Assembly: GCF_001426865.1 (NCBI RefSeq)
Contig: NZ_LMFO01000003.1
Coordinates: 723 to 64,722 of the forward strand
Reading direction: 5' to 3'
Origin: Paenibacillus sp. Root52
GTDB lineage: Bacteria > Bacillota > Bacilli > Paenibacillales > Paenibacillaceae
Length of the DNA: 64,000 nucleotides
Positions within the stretch are counted from its first letter, which is position 1, and every line of letters starts with the position of its first letter. Of this stretch, positions 27,354 through 35,791 are shown in pieces. The notes below the pieces were generated by a model. It saw only the letters and a list, made by a program, of their open reading frames with translations, was not told where the DNA came from and did no database searches. Both the position numbers and the translations under genes were made by a program.

Positions 27354-28052
27354 TTATTCATGGTTGAACTTGTAGCCGACACCCCAAACGGTTTTCAGAA
27401 GACGAGGCTCGGAAGGGTCTGCTTCAATTTTTTCTCTTAATCTGCGGATATACACGGTAACGGTATTCTCGTCTCCATAAGCAGCGTAACCCCAGATCGC
27501 ATCCAGAAGCTGTGACTTCGAGAAAACCTGGTTTTTGTTGCTCGCTAGATAGTAAAGTAACTCAAATTCTTTGGCAGAGAGGGAGACCTCTTGATCATCT
27601 ATCGTTACCTTGTAGCCCTTCTTATCTATGACAAGGTTAGACAGCCTCAGCAGATCGGTAGAGGCACGTTCCGTTGTCAGACGATCATATCTGCGGAAGT
27701 GTGCGTTGATCCGAGCCAGTAACTCACTGAGCGAGAAAGGTTTGGTCATATAATCATCAGCGCCAAAGCCTAAACCCAGCACCTTATCCGTATCGCTGCC
27801 CCTCGCGCTCAATATTAATATCGGAATATGGTTACGGCGCCGAATCTCACGGCAGACCTCGATGCCGTCCAGATCTGGGAGCATAATGTCCAAAATGATG
27901 TAGTCTGGCTGCAGCATATCCATGATGTGCAATCCATCTTGACCGTTATTGGCAATCGCAGCTTCGTAGTTGTTCTTGATCAAATAGTCTCGTAGAATGC
28001 GCGAAATATCCTGTTCATCTTCAATAATGAGAACTTTGCGTTTAGATTCCAT
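27354..28052 (-). CDS. OmpR/PhoB-family response regulator
   Basis: A 232-residue regulator. Receiver domain with acidic pocket EDE (11-13), phosphoacceptor Asp55 in YIILDIMLP and Lys in YMTKPF (about 104). The C-terminal winged helix (about 132-230) includes LSAKEFELLYYLASNKNQVFSK and VTVYIRRLREKI, ending in VWGVGYKF. It is the first gene of the minus-strand operon regulator, kinase, ATPase, permease, and probably controls the exporter. Confidence 0.94.
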   Translation of the reverse strand: MESKRKVLIIEDEQDISRILRDYLIKNNYEAAIANNGQDGLHIMDMLQPDYIILDIMLPDLDGIEVCREIRRRNHIPILILSARGSDTDKVLGLGFGADDYMTKPFSLSELLARINAHFRRYDRLTTERASTDLLRLSNLVIDKKGYKVTIDDQEVSLSAKEFELLYYLASNKNQVFSKSQLLDAIWGYAAYGDENTVTVYIRRLREKIEADPSEPRLLKTVWGVGYKFNHE

Positions 28053-28198
28053 TGCTATCGCTCCAGTTCGTAAAAATATGAATGGTCCTGCTATGTATGA
28101 ATTAATAAGAGGTTGATGTTAGAGTACTATGGTTAACTATACAGGTTTGTTGGAGAGGCGTCATGGGGGAGTTCAACGACTTCAACGGTTGCACAAAT

Positions 28199-28260
28199 AA
28201 AAAAGCCGCCACCTGTCGGAGTTTGTATCGTACATACATTTTCCGAGGAGATGGCGGCTC
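28199..28260 (-). terminator. Terminator after the propeller-protein gene
   Basis: On the minus strand AGCCGCCATCT...CCTCGG pairs with CCGACAGGTGGCGGCT around an inner TGTATGTACGATACA hairpin, then TTTTTTATTT. The 138 bases between here and the response regulator start hold only its promoter. Confidence 0.88.
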
Positions 28261-28289
28261 TTCTAACGATATTGCTAATTCATAACGTG

Positions 28290-29471
28290 TTAGTAATCTA
28301 TTCGTGTCAGGTCGTAATTCATGATCGCTTTTCCCCTAGGGTCCACTACAATAAAATGGGTTCTGTTGTTGAGAATCTCGTAGTTCGTATTTTGATAGAA
28401 ATCCATTTCCGTTTCAGAGAAGGCTTTAATGACATTCAGATTGGTTGAATCCAATATGTTGATTTCGTACCATCCTCCCTTTTTAACTGTGAACATCAGA
28501 CTCTGCTGATCTCTTGAGACTTCGATCATTCTCAGGATACGGTTATACCCTGTAGCGAGAGGTTTGTATGATTTGCTTGCCAACAGTTTACCATCTGAAG
28601 CGTACAGCTTTAATGAATTGTTTTTACCATCCATAAAGAGGAGACGGTTTTGGAGTGTGTAAGTCTCCGTCCGTTCGCTTACATATGGAAGTTTTTTTGT
28701 CCATTGTAACTGCCCTTTAGCATTATAGGCTTTGAGGGTTACCGCGTTTTTGACAACGTTTTGAGTAACGATTGTCCCATCCTTTAGTACATTAACAGGA
28801 ATGTATGATATTCCGTTCTTCGCTGTTACGATTTTTTTTCCTGTAGCTAGATTCAATATGTATGTATTAGGGTCATCACTATAGGTTTTGGCAAATACAT
28901 AATCACCTTCTATACCCAAGATGGAATACGGCATTGTATATTTTTTGGTTCTCCGGCCGTTAGAGTCATAGTGGTATAAGGTGGCTTTATAATCTTTTGA
29001 ATGCGAAGCGACATACAGACTTCCGTCCTTACCCGGATACATGTCACTCTCATAGGAATGATATGCAACATCTTTGTTGAAGGGTAGAGTACCCGTCCAT
29101 ATTTTCTTACCGGTTGCTAAGTTCATGGCACTGACTTTGTTGTTCTTGTCGAACATGAAAATGTACCCGTCTTCTGAAGGGACAAAATCAAAATTTTCAA
29201 GGATAGACCATCGGAGAGTCCCCGATAAGGGATCTATATTTTCTAAATAACGTTTCCCTCCAACCATGTTATAACCAAGTAGGCTCTGATTACCTCGGGA
29301 ATCCACAACGGCCCCAGGGATTATATTCCAAGGGAGACTCCATTCCCCCTTGTCAATGTTGTACACCCATTCGGGCTCAGGAAGGTCTTTCGCCTCAGCG
29401 GAATTGCCTAGTACCAATAGTGGGCTAATCAAGCTGGCAATAAGCAACGATTTAATCAGCGTCCATTTCAA
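28290..29471 (-). CDS. Secreted PQQ-like beta-propeller protein
   Basis: A 393-residue secreted protein with a signal peptide (about 1-27, ending NSAEA-K). The rest is repeated blades with the quinoprotein-type pattern of an aromatic-rich strand and GTLRW, GKKIWTG, LATGKK, GQLQWTKKL, typical of PQQ-like or WD-type repeat propellers. No PQQ ligand residues or catalytic domain can be named; a binding or scaffold role is likely. The start is TTG with AGAGGAG about ten bases upstream. Monocistronic with its own terminator. Confidence 0.75.
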   Translation of the reverse strand: MKWTLIKSLLIASLISPLLVLGNSAEAKDLPEPEWVYNIDKGEWSLPWNIIPGAVVDSRGNQSLLGYNMVGGKRYLENIDPLSGTLRWSILENFDFVPSEDGYIFMFDKNNKVSAMNLATGKKIWTGTLPFNKDVAYHSYESDMYPGKDGSLYVASHSKDYKATLYHYDSNGRRTKKYTMPYSILGIEGDYVFAKTYSDDPNTYILNLATGKKIVTAKNGISYIPVNVLKDGTIVTQNVVKNAVTLKAYNAKGQLQWTKKLPYVSERTETYTLQNRLLFMDGKNNSLKLYASDGKLLASKSYKPLATGYNRILRMIEVSRDQQSLMFTVKKGGWYEINILDSTNLNVIKAFSETEMDFYQNTNYEILNNRTHFIVVDPRGKAIMNYDLTRIDY

Positions 29472-29829
29472 CGTGCAACAACTCCTCTAATATAGGTATT
29501 TTATACTATATCACATAAGGAACATTTTGGAATAATATGTCGAATTATCATTTACGTTTATTTCTTGGACAATTGTAGAACCGCATACTTTTGGCGAAAA
29601 TAAAGATGATATGTTCTATCTCTATAGAAAATATCAATCAAAGAATAGAAACATTTAATGATCACCTGTAAAAGATGCATGCTACAATGACGGAAATACA
29701 TAATTCTTAGTTCATAACTAGGACTTTTTTATGATTTTTATGAGAGTACTCTTTTTTAATCTGGAACTTAATCACGAATGAACGATGAGCGACTTATGGA
29801 TCCTGTGAAATTATAGAGGGGGATTAACA
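29472..29829. other. Divergent intergenic region
   Basis: AT-rich 358 bases between the propeller gene and the acetyltransferase gene. A weak TTAGTT-CAT-AACTAGG hairpin with six T (about 29706-29730) could end a short transcript. No gene seen. Confidence 0.4.
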
Positions 29830-30363
29830 TTGACAACCAACATAACGGTGGAGCTGGCGCAAGAGAAAGATTATGCGGAGATCGTAGATGTGCTTGTGAC
29901 GAGTTATACCGAATATGAGCGTGCGTTTAACGATAAGGAGCGTTGGGATAAGTATATTGGGGAAATTAGAGAATCGCTTCTTAACCCGTCTATCGCACAA
30001 TTATGGGTAGCTCGGATAGATGGAAGCATTGTGGGCACAGTCCAGTTGTTTGAGACGGCTCAAAAAGCATATGCCGGTTTCGAGTCGCCGATTGATTATC
30101 CGTTTATTCGCTTACTTGCCGTTCATCCAAACTGGCGGGGACATGGTGTTGCGCGGGCATTGCTTGATCGGTGCGTCGAATCCGCCAAAGCGTTCAATCG
30201 TGATTTTGTATATTTGTATACGAGTCCTAGTATGCTTAATGCCGTAGCGTTGTATCGGCGGTTTGGTTTTGAAGAAGATCCGGCCTACCATATCGGGAAT
30301 GACGAGTTCGGTGCGCTCTGCTTCAGATATCCTACACATGTTCAACAAGTCGAGAGTGTGTAG
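29830..30363 (+). CDS. GNAT family N-acetyltransferase
   Basis: A 177-residue single-domain acetyltransferase. The acetyl-CoA pyrophosphate loop is in motif A, LAVHPNWRGHGVARALLDRC (about residues 96-115), preceded by strand beta-4 GSIVGTVQLF and followed by motif B SPSMLNAVALYRRFGF. The acceptor substrate is unknown. The start is TTG with AGAGGGGGA upstream. It stands alone; a weak AAGCC/GGCTT hairpin with T run near 30474-30504 may terminate it and the convergent AraC gene. Confidence 0.85.
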   Translation: MTTNITVELAQEKDYAEIVDVLVTSYTEYERAFNDKERWDKYIGEIRESLLNPSIAQLWVARIDGSIVGTVQLFETAQKAYAGFESPIDYPFIRLLAVHPNWRGHGVARALLDRCVESAKAFNRDFVYLYTSPSMLNAVALYRRFGFEEDPAYHIGNDEFGALCFRYPTHVQQVESV

Positions 30364-30473
30364 CTATTTAGTTGGAGAAGTGTCGAACTGAAAAATGTCT
30401 AATTCTATCGTCAAAGTGATTACAATAGGAGGGGACGACACCTAGCCCTACCTTCTAAACGTTAGCTTATTTG

Positions 30474-30504
30474 ATTAAGCCAGCTTAGAGAAGTAAGGCT
30501 TTTT
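30474..30504. terminator. Weak hairpin between convergent genes
   Basis: AAGCC..CTTA pairs with TAAG.GCTT around GAGAAG, followed by TTTT. Bulged and modest, so only a tentative terminator for the acetyltransferase gene. Confidence 0.4.
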
Positions 30505-30534
30505 GGTACGTTCAAGAATGTCCTTAACCTTAAT

Positions 30535-31353
30535 TCAAACGTGCTCTAGATCCATTGGTGGATGGGACTGCGATTCCCTGTACTCCGCAGGTGACATCCC
30601 GAAGTGTGTACGGAAGACCCGATGGAAATAGGAATAGCTTGCGAATCCACAGGATTCCGCAATGTGTTCCAATGTCATTTCACTGTATTTCATACGCTCC
30701 AGCGCAGCGTTCAGACGAATTTCGATTGCATATTGGATCATGGTCTGACCATAGTGCTCCTTGAACAATCGTACCGCACGCGATAGGCTTAGTCCCGCGT
30801 ATCGTGCGGCCTCTTCCAGTTTGAACGTTACGGTGGCATGTTCCTCGATGAAACGTTTCAGTTTGAGGGCCGAGGAGACGGCACGGTCGGTCTGAATGTT
30901 TTCTTTGATAGCACGGTCAATGTATAGGCATAAGCCACGAAGGAGTGCATCGTTCAGCTCTGCGTTTTCCTCCAGGGGGCCACGACGCTTTTCAAGCAAC
31001 ATGTTCCGCCATAGACTAACCAATTTGTCATCTAGACCGATTCGGCTGAGGGTAGGTCGCGCTGTTTGCCCCCACCAATGATCGATCCAGCTTCCCTCGC
31101 AAAATAAATAGTAATCCCCACTCGATAAGCGGCCCTCTTTATGTGGCTCTTCTACAACAAGACGATAATCATCCCCAGGCTTAAGCAAGAGAAGATCGCC
31201 ACTGGTCATCGTGAATTCCTCATCTTGGATATAGATCTTACATGTGCCTTCGGTCTGCAGACGGAACAAAAAGCTCTGTAAGTTGCCCCTCATATTATGA
31301 TTAAATGCTTTGTAATGGTAGGAGTAGTCGCAGATCAGTACTGTAGTTTCCAT
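30535..31353 (-). CDS. AraC family transcriptional regulator
   Basis: A 272-residue regulator. The N-terminal cupin-like sensing half (about 1-150; IQDEEFTMTSGDLLLLKPGDDYRL) probably binds a sugar. The C-terminal half holds two helix-turn-helix units (about 165-260), ending in the AraC signature IAESCGFASYSYFHRVFRTHFGMSPAEYRES. ATAGGAGG supports the ATG at 31353; a start 14 codons upstream lacks support. It is divergent from the isomerase/oxidoreductase pair at 31597-33450 and is the likely regulator of that pair. Confidence 0.9.
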   Translation of the reverse strand: METTVLICDYSYHYKAFNHNMRGNLQSFLFRLQTEGTCKIYIQDEEFTMTSGDLLLLKPGDDYRLVVEEPHKEGRLSSGDYYLFCEGSWIDHWWGQTARPTLSRIGLDDKLVSLWRNMLLEKRRGPLEENAELNDALLRGLCLYIDRAIKENIQTDRAVSSALKLKRFIEEHATVTFKLEEAARYAGLSLSRAVRLFKEHYGQTMIQYAIEIRLNAALERMKYSEMTLEHIAESCGFASYSYFHRVFRTHFGMSPAEYRESQSHPPMDLEHV

Positions 31354-31440
31354 TGGATGTAGTCCTCCTATATGTAGGTGTAGCATGATGCTCAAGAATA
31401 TGATTCATTCACGTTCATATCGTAAAGTCCATGGTGGGGA

Positions 31441-31464
31441 GTTAACATGGAAATTCATGTTAAC
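31441..31464. promoter_or_regulatory. Perfect inverted repeat in the divergent promoter region
   Basis: GTTAACATG, six-base spacer GAAATT, CATGTTAAC. It lies 88 bases before the AraC start and 133 before the isomerase start. AraC proteins usually bind direct repeats, so a second regulator is possible. Confidence 0.5.
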
Positions 31465-31596
31465 ACACGTCAGAAAAATTTGATCAAATAGTTCATGGTT
31501 TGACGATATTGTATATGTTCATTCTAGCCTGTTTTGCGGTAGGATGAAACCAGATAGAGCAATGAAAGCAAATTCTAGAGCAGAGGTGTAGATATC

Positions 31597-32373
31597 ATGG
31601 GAAAACGTAATATTGGATTGCAATTGTTCACACTCCGCGATGAGACTGTAGCAGATTTCCGTGGAACTTTGCGCAAAGTAGCTGAGCTTGGTTATGAAGG
31701 CGTGGAGTTTGCTGGATATGGAGATATTCCTGCCGAAGAAATGAAAGCGCTACTAGATGAACTAGGATTGAAAGGATTCAGCAGCCACGTTTCACTGCAT
31801 GCGATGCGTGAGAACCTGCAACAACAAATCGATTACCTCAAAACGATTGGGGCTCAATATATGATCTGCCCGTACTTGATGCCAGAAGATCGTCCAGAGG
31901 ACGCAGAAGGCTGGAAGAAGCTATTTGCAGAACTTCAAGGGTATGGGGAAGAGGTTACGAAACAAGGGTTGACCTTTGGTTACCACAACCATGATTTTGA
32001 GTTCCATGGCCAGGTTGGCGATGAGAATGCTTTTGACGCGATGTTTACTCAAACGACACCAGAGTCTGTACAGGTTGAGATGGATGTATGTTGGGTTCAG
32101 TTTGCGGGACAAAATCCAATCGAGTATATTAATAAATATGCGGGACGTTTGCCGCTGCTTCACTTGAAGGATTTCAGCAAAGACGAACAGGGTCAGATGA
32201 AAACACTGGAACTGGGACAAGGTTCGGTTGATCTGCCAGCCGTGATTGAGGCAGCTACCAATGCAGGTGTAGAGTGGCTGATTGTAGAACAGGATGTATG
32301 TCAGAATCCACCTCTTGAAAGCGTAGCCAATAGCTACAACTGGCTGAAACAGAATTACTTGAACCAATTTTAA
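31597..32373 (+). CDS. Sugar phosphate isomerase/epimerase (xylose-isomerase-like TIM barrel)
   Basis: A 258-residue AP-endonuclease-2-type TIM barrel. It starts with IGLQLFTLRDE and carries the metal-site residues of the family: LGYEGVEFAG, YHNHDFEF (His-Asn-His), MDVCWVQFAG and the terminal EQD. These proteins isomerise or epimerise keto-sugars or inosose. The ATG follows AGAGGTG. The next gene, 57 bases on, is an NAD-dependent Gfo/Idh oxidoreductase, a pairing seen in inositol and rare-sugar catabolism; the substrate cannot be named. Confidence 0.88.
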   Translation: MGKRNIGLQLFTLRDETVADFRGTLRKVAELGYEGVEFAGYGDIPAEEMKALLDELGLKGFSSHVSLHAMRENLQQQIDYLKTIGAQYMICPYLMPEDRPEDAEGWKKLFAELQGYGEEVTKQGLTFGYHNHDFEFHGQVGDENAFDAMFTQTTPESVQVEMDVCWVQFAGQNPIEYINKYAGRLPLLHLKDFSKDEQGQMKTLELGQGSVDLPAVIEAATNAGVEWLIVEQDVCQNPPLESVANSYNWLKQNYLNQF

Positions 32374-32430
32374 TCAGAGTATTAAGCATTCATACCAGAC
32401 TAATCTACTTGTTAAAGGAGACATTTGTAC

Positions 32431-33450
32431 ATGAGTAAAATTAAAGTTGCTGTATTCGGCTGTGGAGCCATTGCCGAGCGCAGACATATTCCAGAATACG
32501 CTGATAATGAAAATGTTGAGCTTGTCGCTTTTGCCGATCCGATCGTGGAGCGTGCAGAGAAAATGGCTGAAACTTACGGTGGTAAGGCATACTCCAGCTA
32601 TGAAGAATTGCTTGCTAACGAAACGGTTGACGCGGTAAGTGTATGTACTCCGAACTACCTGCATGCACCGATGGCGATTGCTGCGGCGAACGCTGGTAAG
32701 CATGTATTGGTAGAGAAACCGATGGCTGTATCGACCGAAGAAGGCGAGCAGATGATCGAAGCTGCTAAGAAAAATAACGTATTCCTTATGGTTGGACACA
32801 ACCAACGTCTGATGCCTCCTCACGTAAAAGCGAAGGAAATTCTGGATTCCGGTAGACTGGGTAAAGTATTGAATTTCCGTACTTCCTTTGGTCACCCTGG
32901 ACCAGAAGCATGGAGTGTGGATGGCGCTGACAGCTGGTTCTTCCGTAAAGAAGAAGCGATCATGGGAGCTATGGGCGACCTGGGCGTACACAAATCGGAC
33001 TTTATCCGTTACTTGCTGAGTGATGAAGTATCCGAAGTTGCTGGATTCATCAGCACATTGCACAAAGAAGGTACGAAAGTAGACGATAACGCAACATGCC
33101 TGCTGCGCATGAAGAGCGGTGCAATTGGTACTTTGGTTGCTAGCTGGACGCAATATCGCGCAGGAGACAACAGTACTGTACTTTGGTGCGAGAATGGTGT
33201 GATGAAGATTGGTACAGTTGATGGTGACGAGGTTATCGTTGAATTGACGAACGGTACAGTTGAGACTTACAAAGTAGGCGCTATGGCTACCAATGAGAAA
33301 CAAGTACCAAGTGGTGTCATCGATGCATTCGTAGAATCTATTGTTACGAACACACCTCCAAGCATCTCTGGTGAAGAGGGTCTGCGTTCCTTGCAAGTCA
33401 TCCTGGCTGCCTTCGAATCGGAGAAAACAGGTCAGATCGTAAAACTGTAA
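32431..33450 (+). CDS. Gfo/Idh/MocA family oxidoreductase
   Basis: A 339-residue NAD(P)-dependent sugar dehydrogenase. Rossmann domain with the glycine-rich loop GCGAIAERRH near the start, the conserved VSVCTPNYLHAP, and the catalytic EKPMA lysine; a C-terminal alpha/beta domain with HPGPEAWSVD and MGDLGVHKSDF (catalytic Asp/His) follows. AAAGGAG supports the ATG at 32431 over a TTG two codons before. It is the second gene of the isomerase operon and ends at a strong terminator. Confidence 0.92.
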   Translation: MSKIKVAVFGCGAIAERRHIPEYADNENVELVAFADPIVERAEKMAETYGGKAYSSYEELLANETVDAVSVCTPNYLHAPMAIAAANAGKHVLVEKPMAVSTEEGEQMIEAAKKNNVFLMVGHNQRLMPPHVKAKEILDSGRLGKVLNFRTSFGHPGPEAWSVDGADSWFFRKEEAIMGAMGDLGVHKSDFIRYLLSDEVSEVAGFISTLHKEGTKVDDNATCLLRMKSGAIGTLVASWTQYRAGDNSTVLWCENGVMKIGTVDGDEVIVELTNGTVETYKVGAMATNEKQVPSGVIDAFVESIVTNTPPSISGEEGLRSLQVILAAFESEKTGQIVKL

Positions 33451-33536
33451 TACTGTAGACACGTTATTATACCGAAAAAGAAATAGGCATTCATGATGGT
33501 TTATCCCATTTAACATTTATGTCATGAAATATATCG

Positions 33537-33576
33537 AAAAGGCTCACTTCCCGTGCTTCTGGGAGTGAGCCTTTTT
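33537..33576. terminator. Bidirectional terminator
   Basis: AAAAGGCTCACTTCCC, loop GTGCTTCT, GGGAGTGAGCCTTTTT: an almost perfect stem with A and T flanks that serves both convergent units. Confidence 0.92.
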
Positions 33577-33607
33577 GTTCTAATAAATAATCTTTACAAT
33601 GACACAA

Positions 33608-34564
33608 CTACAGAGACGAAGGCTTCGCATCACTGCCAAGATCTAACCAATTCACTTCTTGAGTGGATAGGGAGATGCGTGATCCCTCGTCACAGGACAG
33701 CAGCTCTGCCTGGTTTTGAGCACCTATAAGTGCACACGTTGGGAAGGATTGATTCAATACATACGCAAGCGCAATCTGAATGGGCGTTGTATTTTTGGCT
33801 GCAGCCAGTTGCTCAGCTCTGTTCAATCGTTCCCAGTTGCCGTCACTATAGAACACACGAACCAGATCTGCATTATCCCGTACTTCTGGTGTGAAGCGAC
33901 CTGTAAAGAAACCACGAGCCTGAGAAGACCAGGACAACAAAGGCAATTGTGTACGTTCATGCCAAGCTAGCGTCTCTGCATCTGCGGATACACAGCCTGC
34001 CCAGAAGGGCTCATTTGCTTTGGCAAGACTGAGATTCGGACTGCTGAACGTAAAACCTTTCAGACCATGGGATGCGGCATAGGCATTGGCTTCCTCCAGG
34101 CGCTGCCAAGTCCAGTTGGATGCACCAATCGCACCAATTTTCCCAGCTTCAATGTGCTCATTCAGCGCTTCAAGAATCACACCAACAGCAACATTAGGGT
34201 CATCGCGGTGCAAGGCATATAACTCGACATGAGGAGTCTGGAGTCGTTCCAGACTCGTCAGAAGGTCGCTGCGAATGGCATCAGGGTTAACCCGTGGGCC
34301 GTCTTGGTTGTGGTGAGCACCCTTGGTCAGAATAACAATCTCATCACGGTTGCCGCGTTCCTGCATGTAACGTCCAAGCACTTCTTCGCTCTGTCCTCCG
34401 CAATAGATATGAGCCGTATCCACGGTGTTTCCACCGATGGACAGGAACGCATCCATATTGGCAGCAACTTTCTCATAAGCGTCATGTACAAAATAGTCCG
34501 TGCCTTTAATTAAGCGGGAGATGCGTTTACCCGCACCATCAATCGTAATAAATTCCATATTCAC
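33608..34564 (-). CDS. Aldo/keto reductase
   Basis: A 318-residue NADPH-dependent TIM-barrel reductase. The catalytic tetrad is in place: Asp49 and Tyr54 (TVDTAHIYCGGQSEEVLG), Lys81 (ILTKGAHH) and His119 (YALHRDDP). The cofactor loop SWSSQARGFF is also seen. The GTG at 34564 has AAGGA six bases upstream; an ATG two codons later is an alternative. A Gfo/Idh gene lies just upstream on the same strand, suggesting one sugar-related unit, although a repeat remnant lies between them. Confidence 0.9.
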   Translation of the reverse strand: MNMEFITIDGAGKRISRLIKGTDYFVHDAYEKVAANMDAFLSIGGNTVDTAHIYCGGQSEEVLGRYMQERGNRDEIVILTKGAHHNQDGPRVNPDAIRSDLLTSLERLQTPHVELYALHRDDPNVAVGVILEALNEHIEAGKIGAIGASNWTWQRLEEANAYAASHGLKGFTFSSPNLSLAKANEPFWAGCVSADAETLAWHERTQLPLLSWSSQARGFFTGRFTPEVRDNADLVRVFYSDGNWERLNRAEQLAAAKNTTPIQIALAYVLNQSFPTCALIGAQNQAELLSCDEGSRISLSTQEVNWLDLGSDAKPSSL

Positions 34565-34630
34565 ACACCGTCCTTATATATAGTTCGTGTTCTGGCTAAA
34601 CCCATATTAGCTACTGTGATGCTGTTAAGC

Positions 34631-34667
34631 ATATTTTGTAATCAAAAGCAGACTTTCTGAACAACTC
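34631..34667. repeat. Remnant of the 9238-9450 inverted-repeat element
   Basis: GTAATCAAAAGCAGACTTTCTGAACAAC matches the right end of the full element (9419-9446) with two mismatches. The other end and the middle are missing. It abuts the stop codon of the oxidoreductase gene at 34668 and sits in the leader of the aldo/keto reductase. Confidence 0.65.
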
Positions 34668-35672
34668 TTAAAGTGTGATTCGTGTACGTTCTTCTGCTGA
34701 GCGCAGGCAAGCTTCGAGTACCTTCATGTTGGCTACTGCATCGTCAGGCGCGAAGCGCAGTGCTTCACCATGAAGTACAGCACGTGCCATGTCATCTCCC
34801 TGAAGGGAATAGTGATTCACTTGTGGAACAACGACTTCTCTACGATCTCCACCCGAAGTGACGTAGAAGTTAGAGCCTGCATCTGGGTTGCTTATATAAG
34901 CAGAAGGTACTTCAATTCGTCCATCTGATCCAAGGACTTCCAGCGTATTGCGGAAGGCAGCCCACATGCTGCTGTCAAATGTAACACCAACCTGGCCATC
35001 GAATTCCAGCAATCCTGAAGCCATCATATCCACATGATCATGTTCAGGAGAGAACATGCCAATCACCGTTGCTGCAGTGGGCTCTTGCCCAAGGATTAGA
35101 CGCGCAGCACTGATGGAATAACAGCCAATATCATAGAGGGCTCCGCCGCCCCATTCCCGTTTGAATCGAACGTTACCGGCCGAACCGGAATTGTTGAATG
35201 AAAACGTACTATGAATCCCGCGAACTGTACCAATTTCACCGCTAGCGATAATCTCCTTAATCTGATCATAACGTGGATGATGGCGATACATGAGTGCTTC
35301 GGCAAGCTGTACCTTAGCATCCGCACAAGCCTGAACCATTTCCTCGGCTTCCTTCGCAGTCAGCGCAAGTGGTTTCTCGCACAGAATGTGCTTCCCTGCT
35401 TCTGCGGCGCGAATTGTCCATTCTCGGTGCAGATGGTTTGGGAGGGGGATGTACACTGCATCGATAGAGTCATCTGCAAGTAATGCTTCATAACTGCCGT
35501 AAGCTTGATCTATACCTAGTTGGTCGGCAGTCTGTTTCGCTTTTTCTTCATCCCGACTAGCAATGGCAGTGACCACGTTAAGCTCGGATTGTTGCAGACC
35601 CGGAATAACGGAGCGTACAGCAATGCTAGCGCTACCAAGAATGCCCCAACGCATTTTACGATCTGAATTCAT
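34668..35672 (-). CDS. Gfo/Idh/MocA family oxidoreductase
   Basis: A 334-residue NAD(P)-dependent dehydrogenase. Rossmann fold with LGSASIAVRSVIPGL, then AVYIPLPNHLHREW and catalytic HILCEKPLAL; the substrate domain has GGGALYDIGCYSISAARLILG as in the dihydrodiol/xylose dehydrogenase branch. AGGAGG lies eight bases before the ATG. The stop coincides with the end of a repeat remnant. Divergent from an AraC regulator that probably controls it. Confidence 0.92.
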   Translation of the reverse strand: MNSDRKMRWGILGSASIAVRSVIPGLQQSELNVVTAIASRDEEKAKQTADQLGIDQAYGSYEALLADDSIDAVYIPLPNHLHREWTIRAAEAGKHILCEKPLALTAKEAEEMVQACADAKVQLAEALMYRHHPRYDQIKEIIASGEIGTVRGIHSTFSFNNSGSAGNVRFKREWGGGALYDIGCYSISAARLILGQEPTAATVIGMFSPEHDHVDMMASGLLEFDGQVGVTFDSSMWAAFRNTLEVLGSDGRIEVPSAYISNPDAGSNFYVTSGGDRREVVVPQVNHYSLQGDDMARAVLHGEALRFAPDDAVANMKVLEACLRSAEERTRITL

Positions 35673-35791
35673 AGTTGTATTCCTCCTGTATATGAATGTA
35701 TATTGTGATTATATGAGATACCTGAATGAATTAAAATAATAATATATTGATTATAGTTAACACAAAATTGTTGCTTAAGGAGAAACGGTTT

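Noticed and set aside
22630-28052. Bce-type bacitracin resistance module
   Set aside because: The kinase has a large extracellular domain and the permease is a duplicated four-plus-four FtsX type without the long BceB loop arrangement I would expect; the label is not supported.
32374-33516. 380-residue open frame on the minus strand
   Set aside because: It lies antisense to the clear Gfo/Idh gene (32431-33450), is rich in Cys, Phe and His as antisense frames of such genes are, and shows no domain or ribosome binding site.
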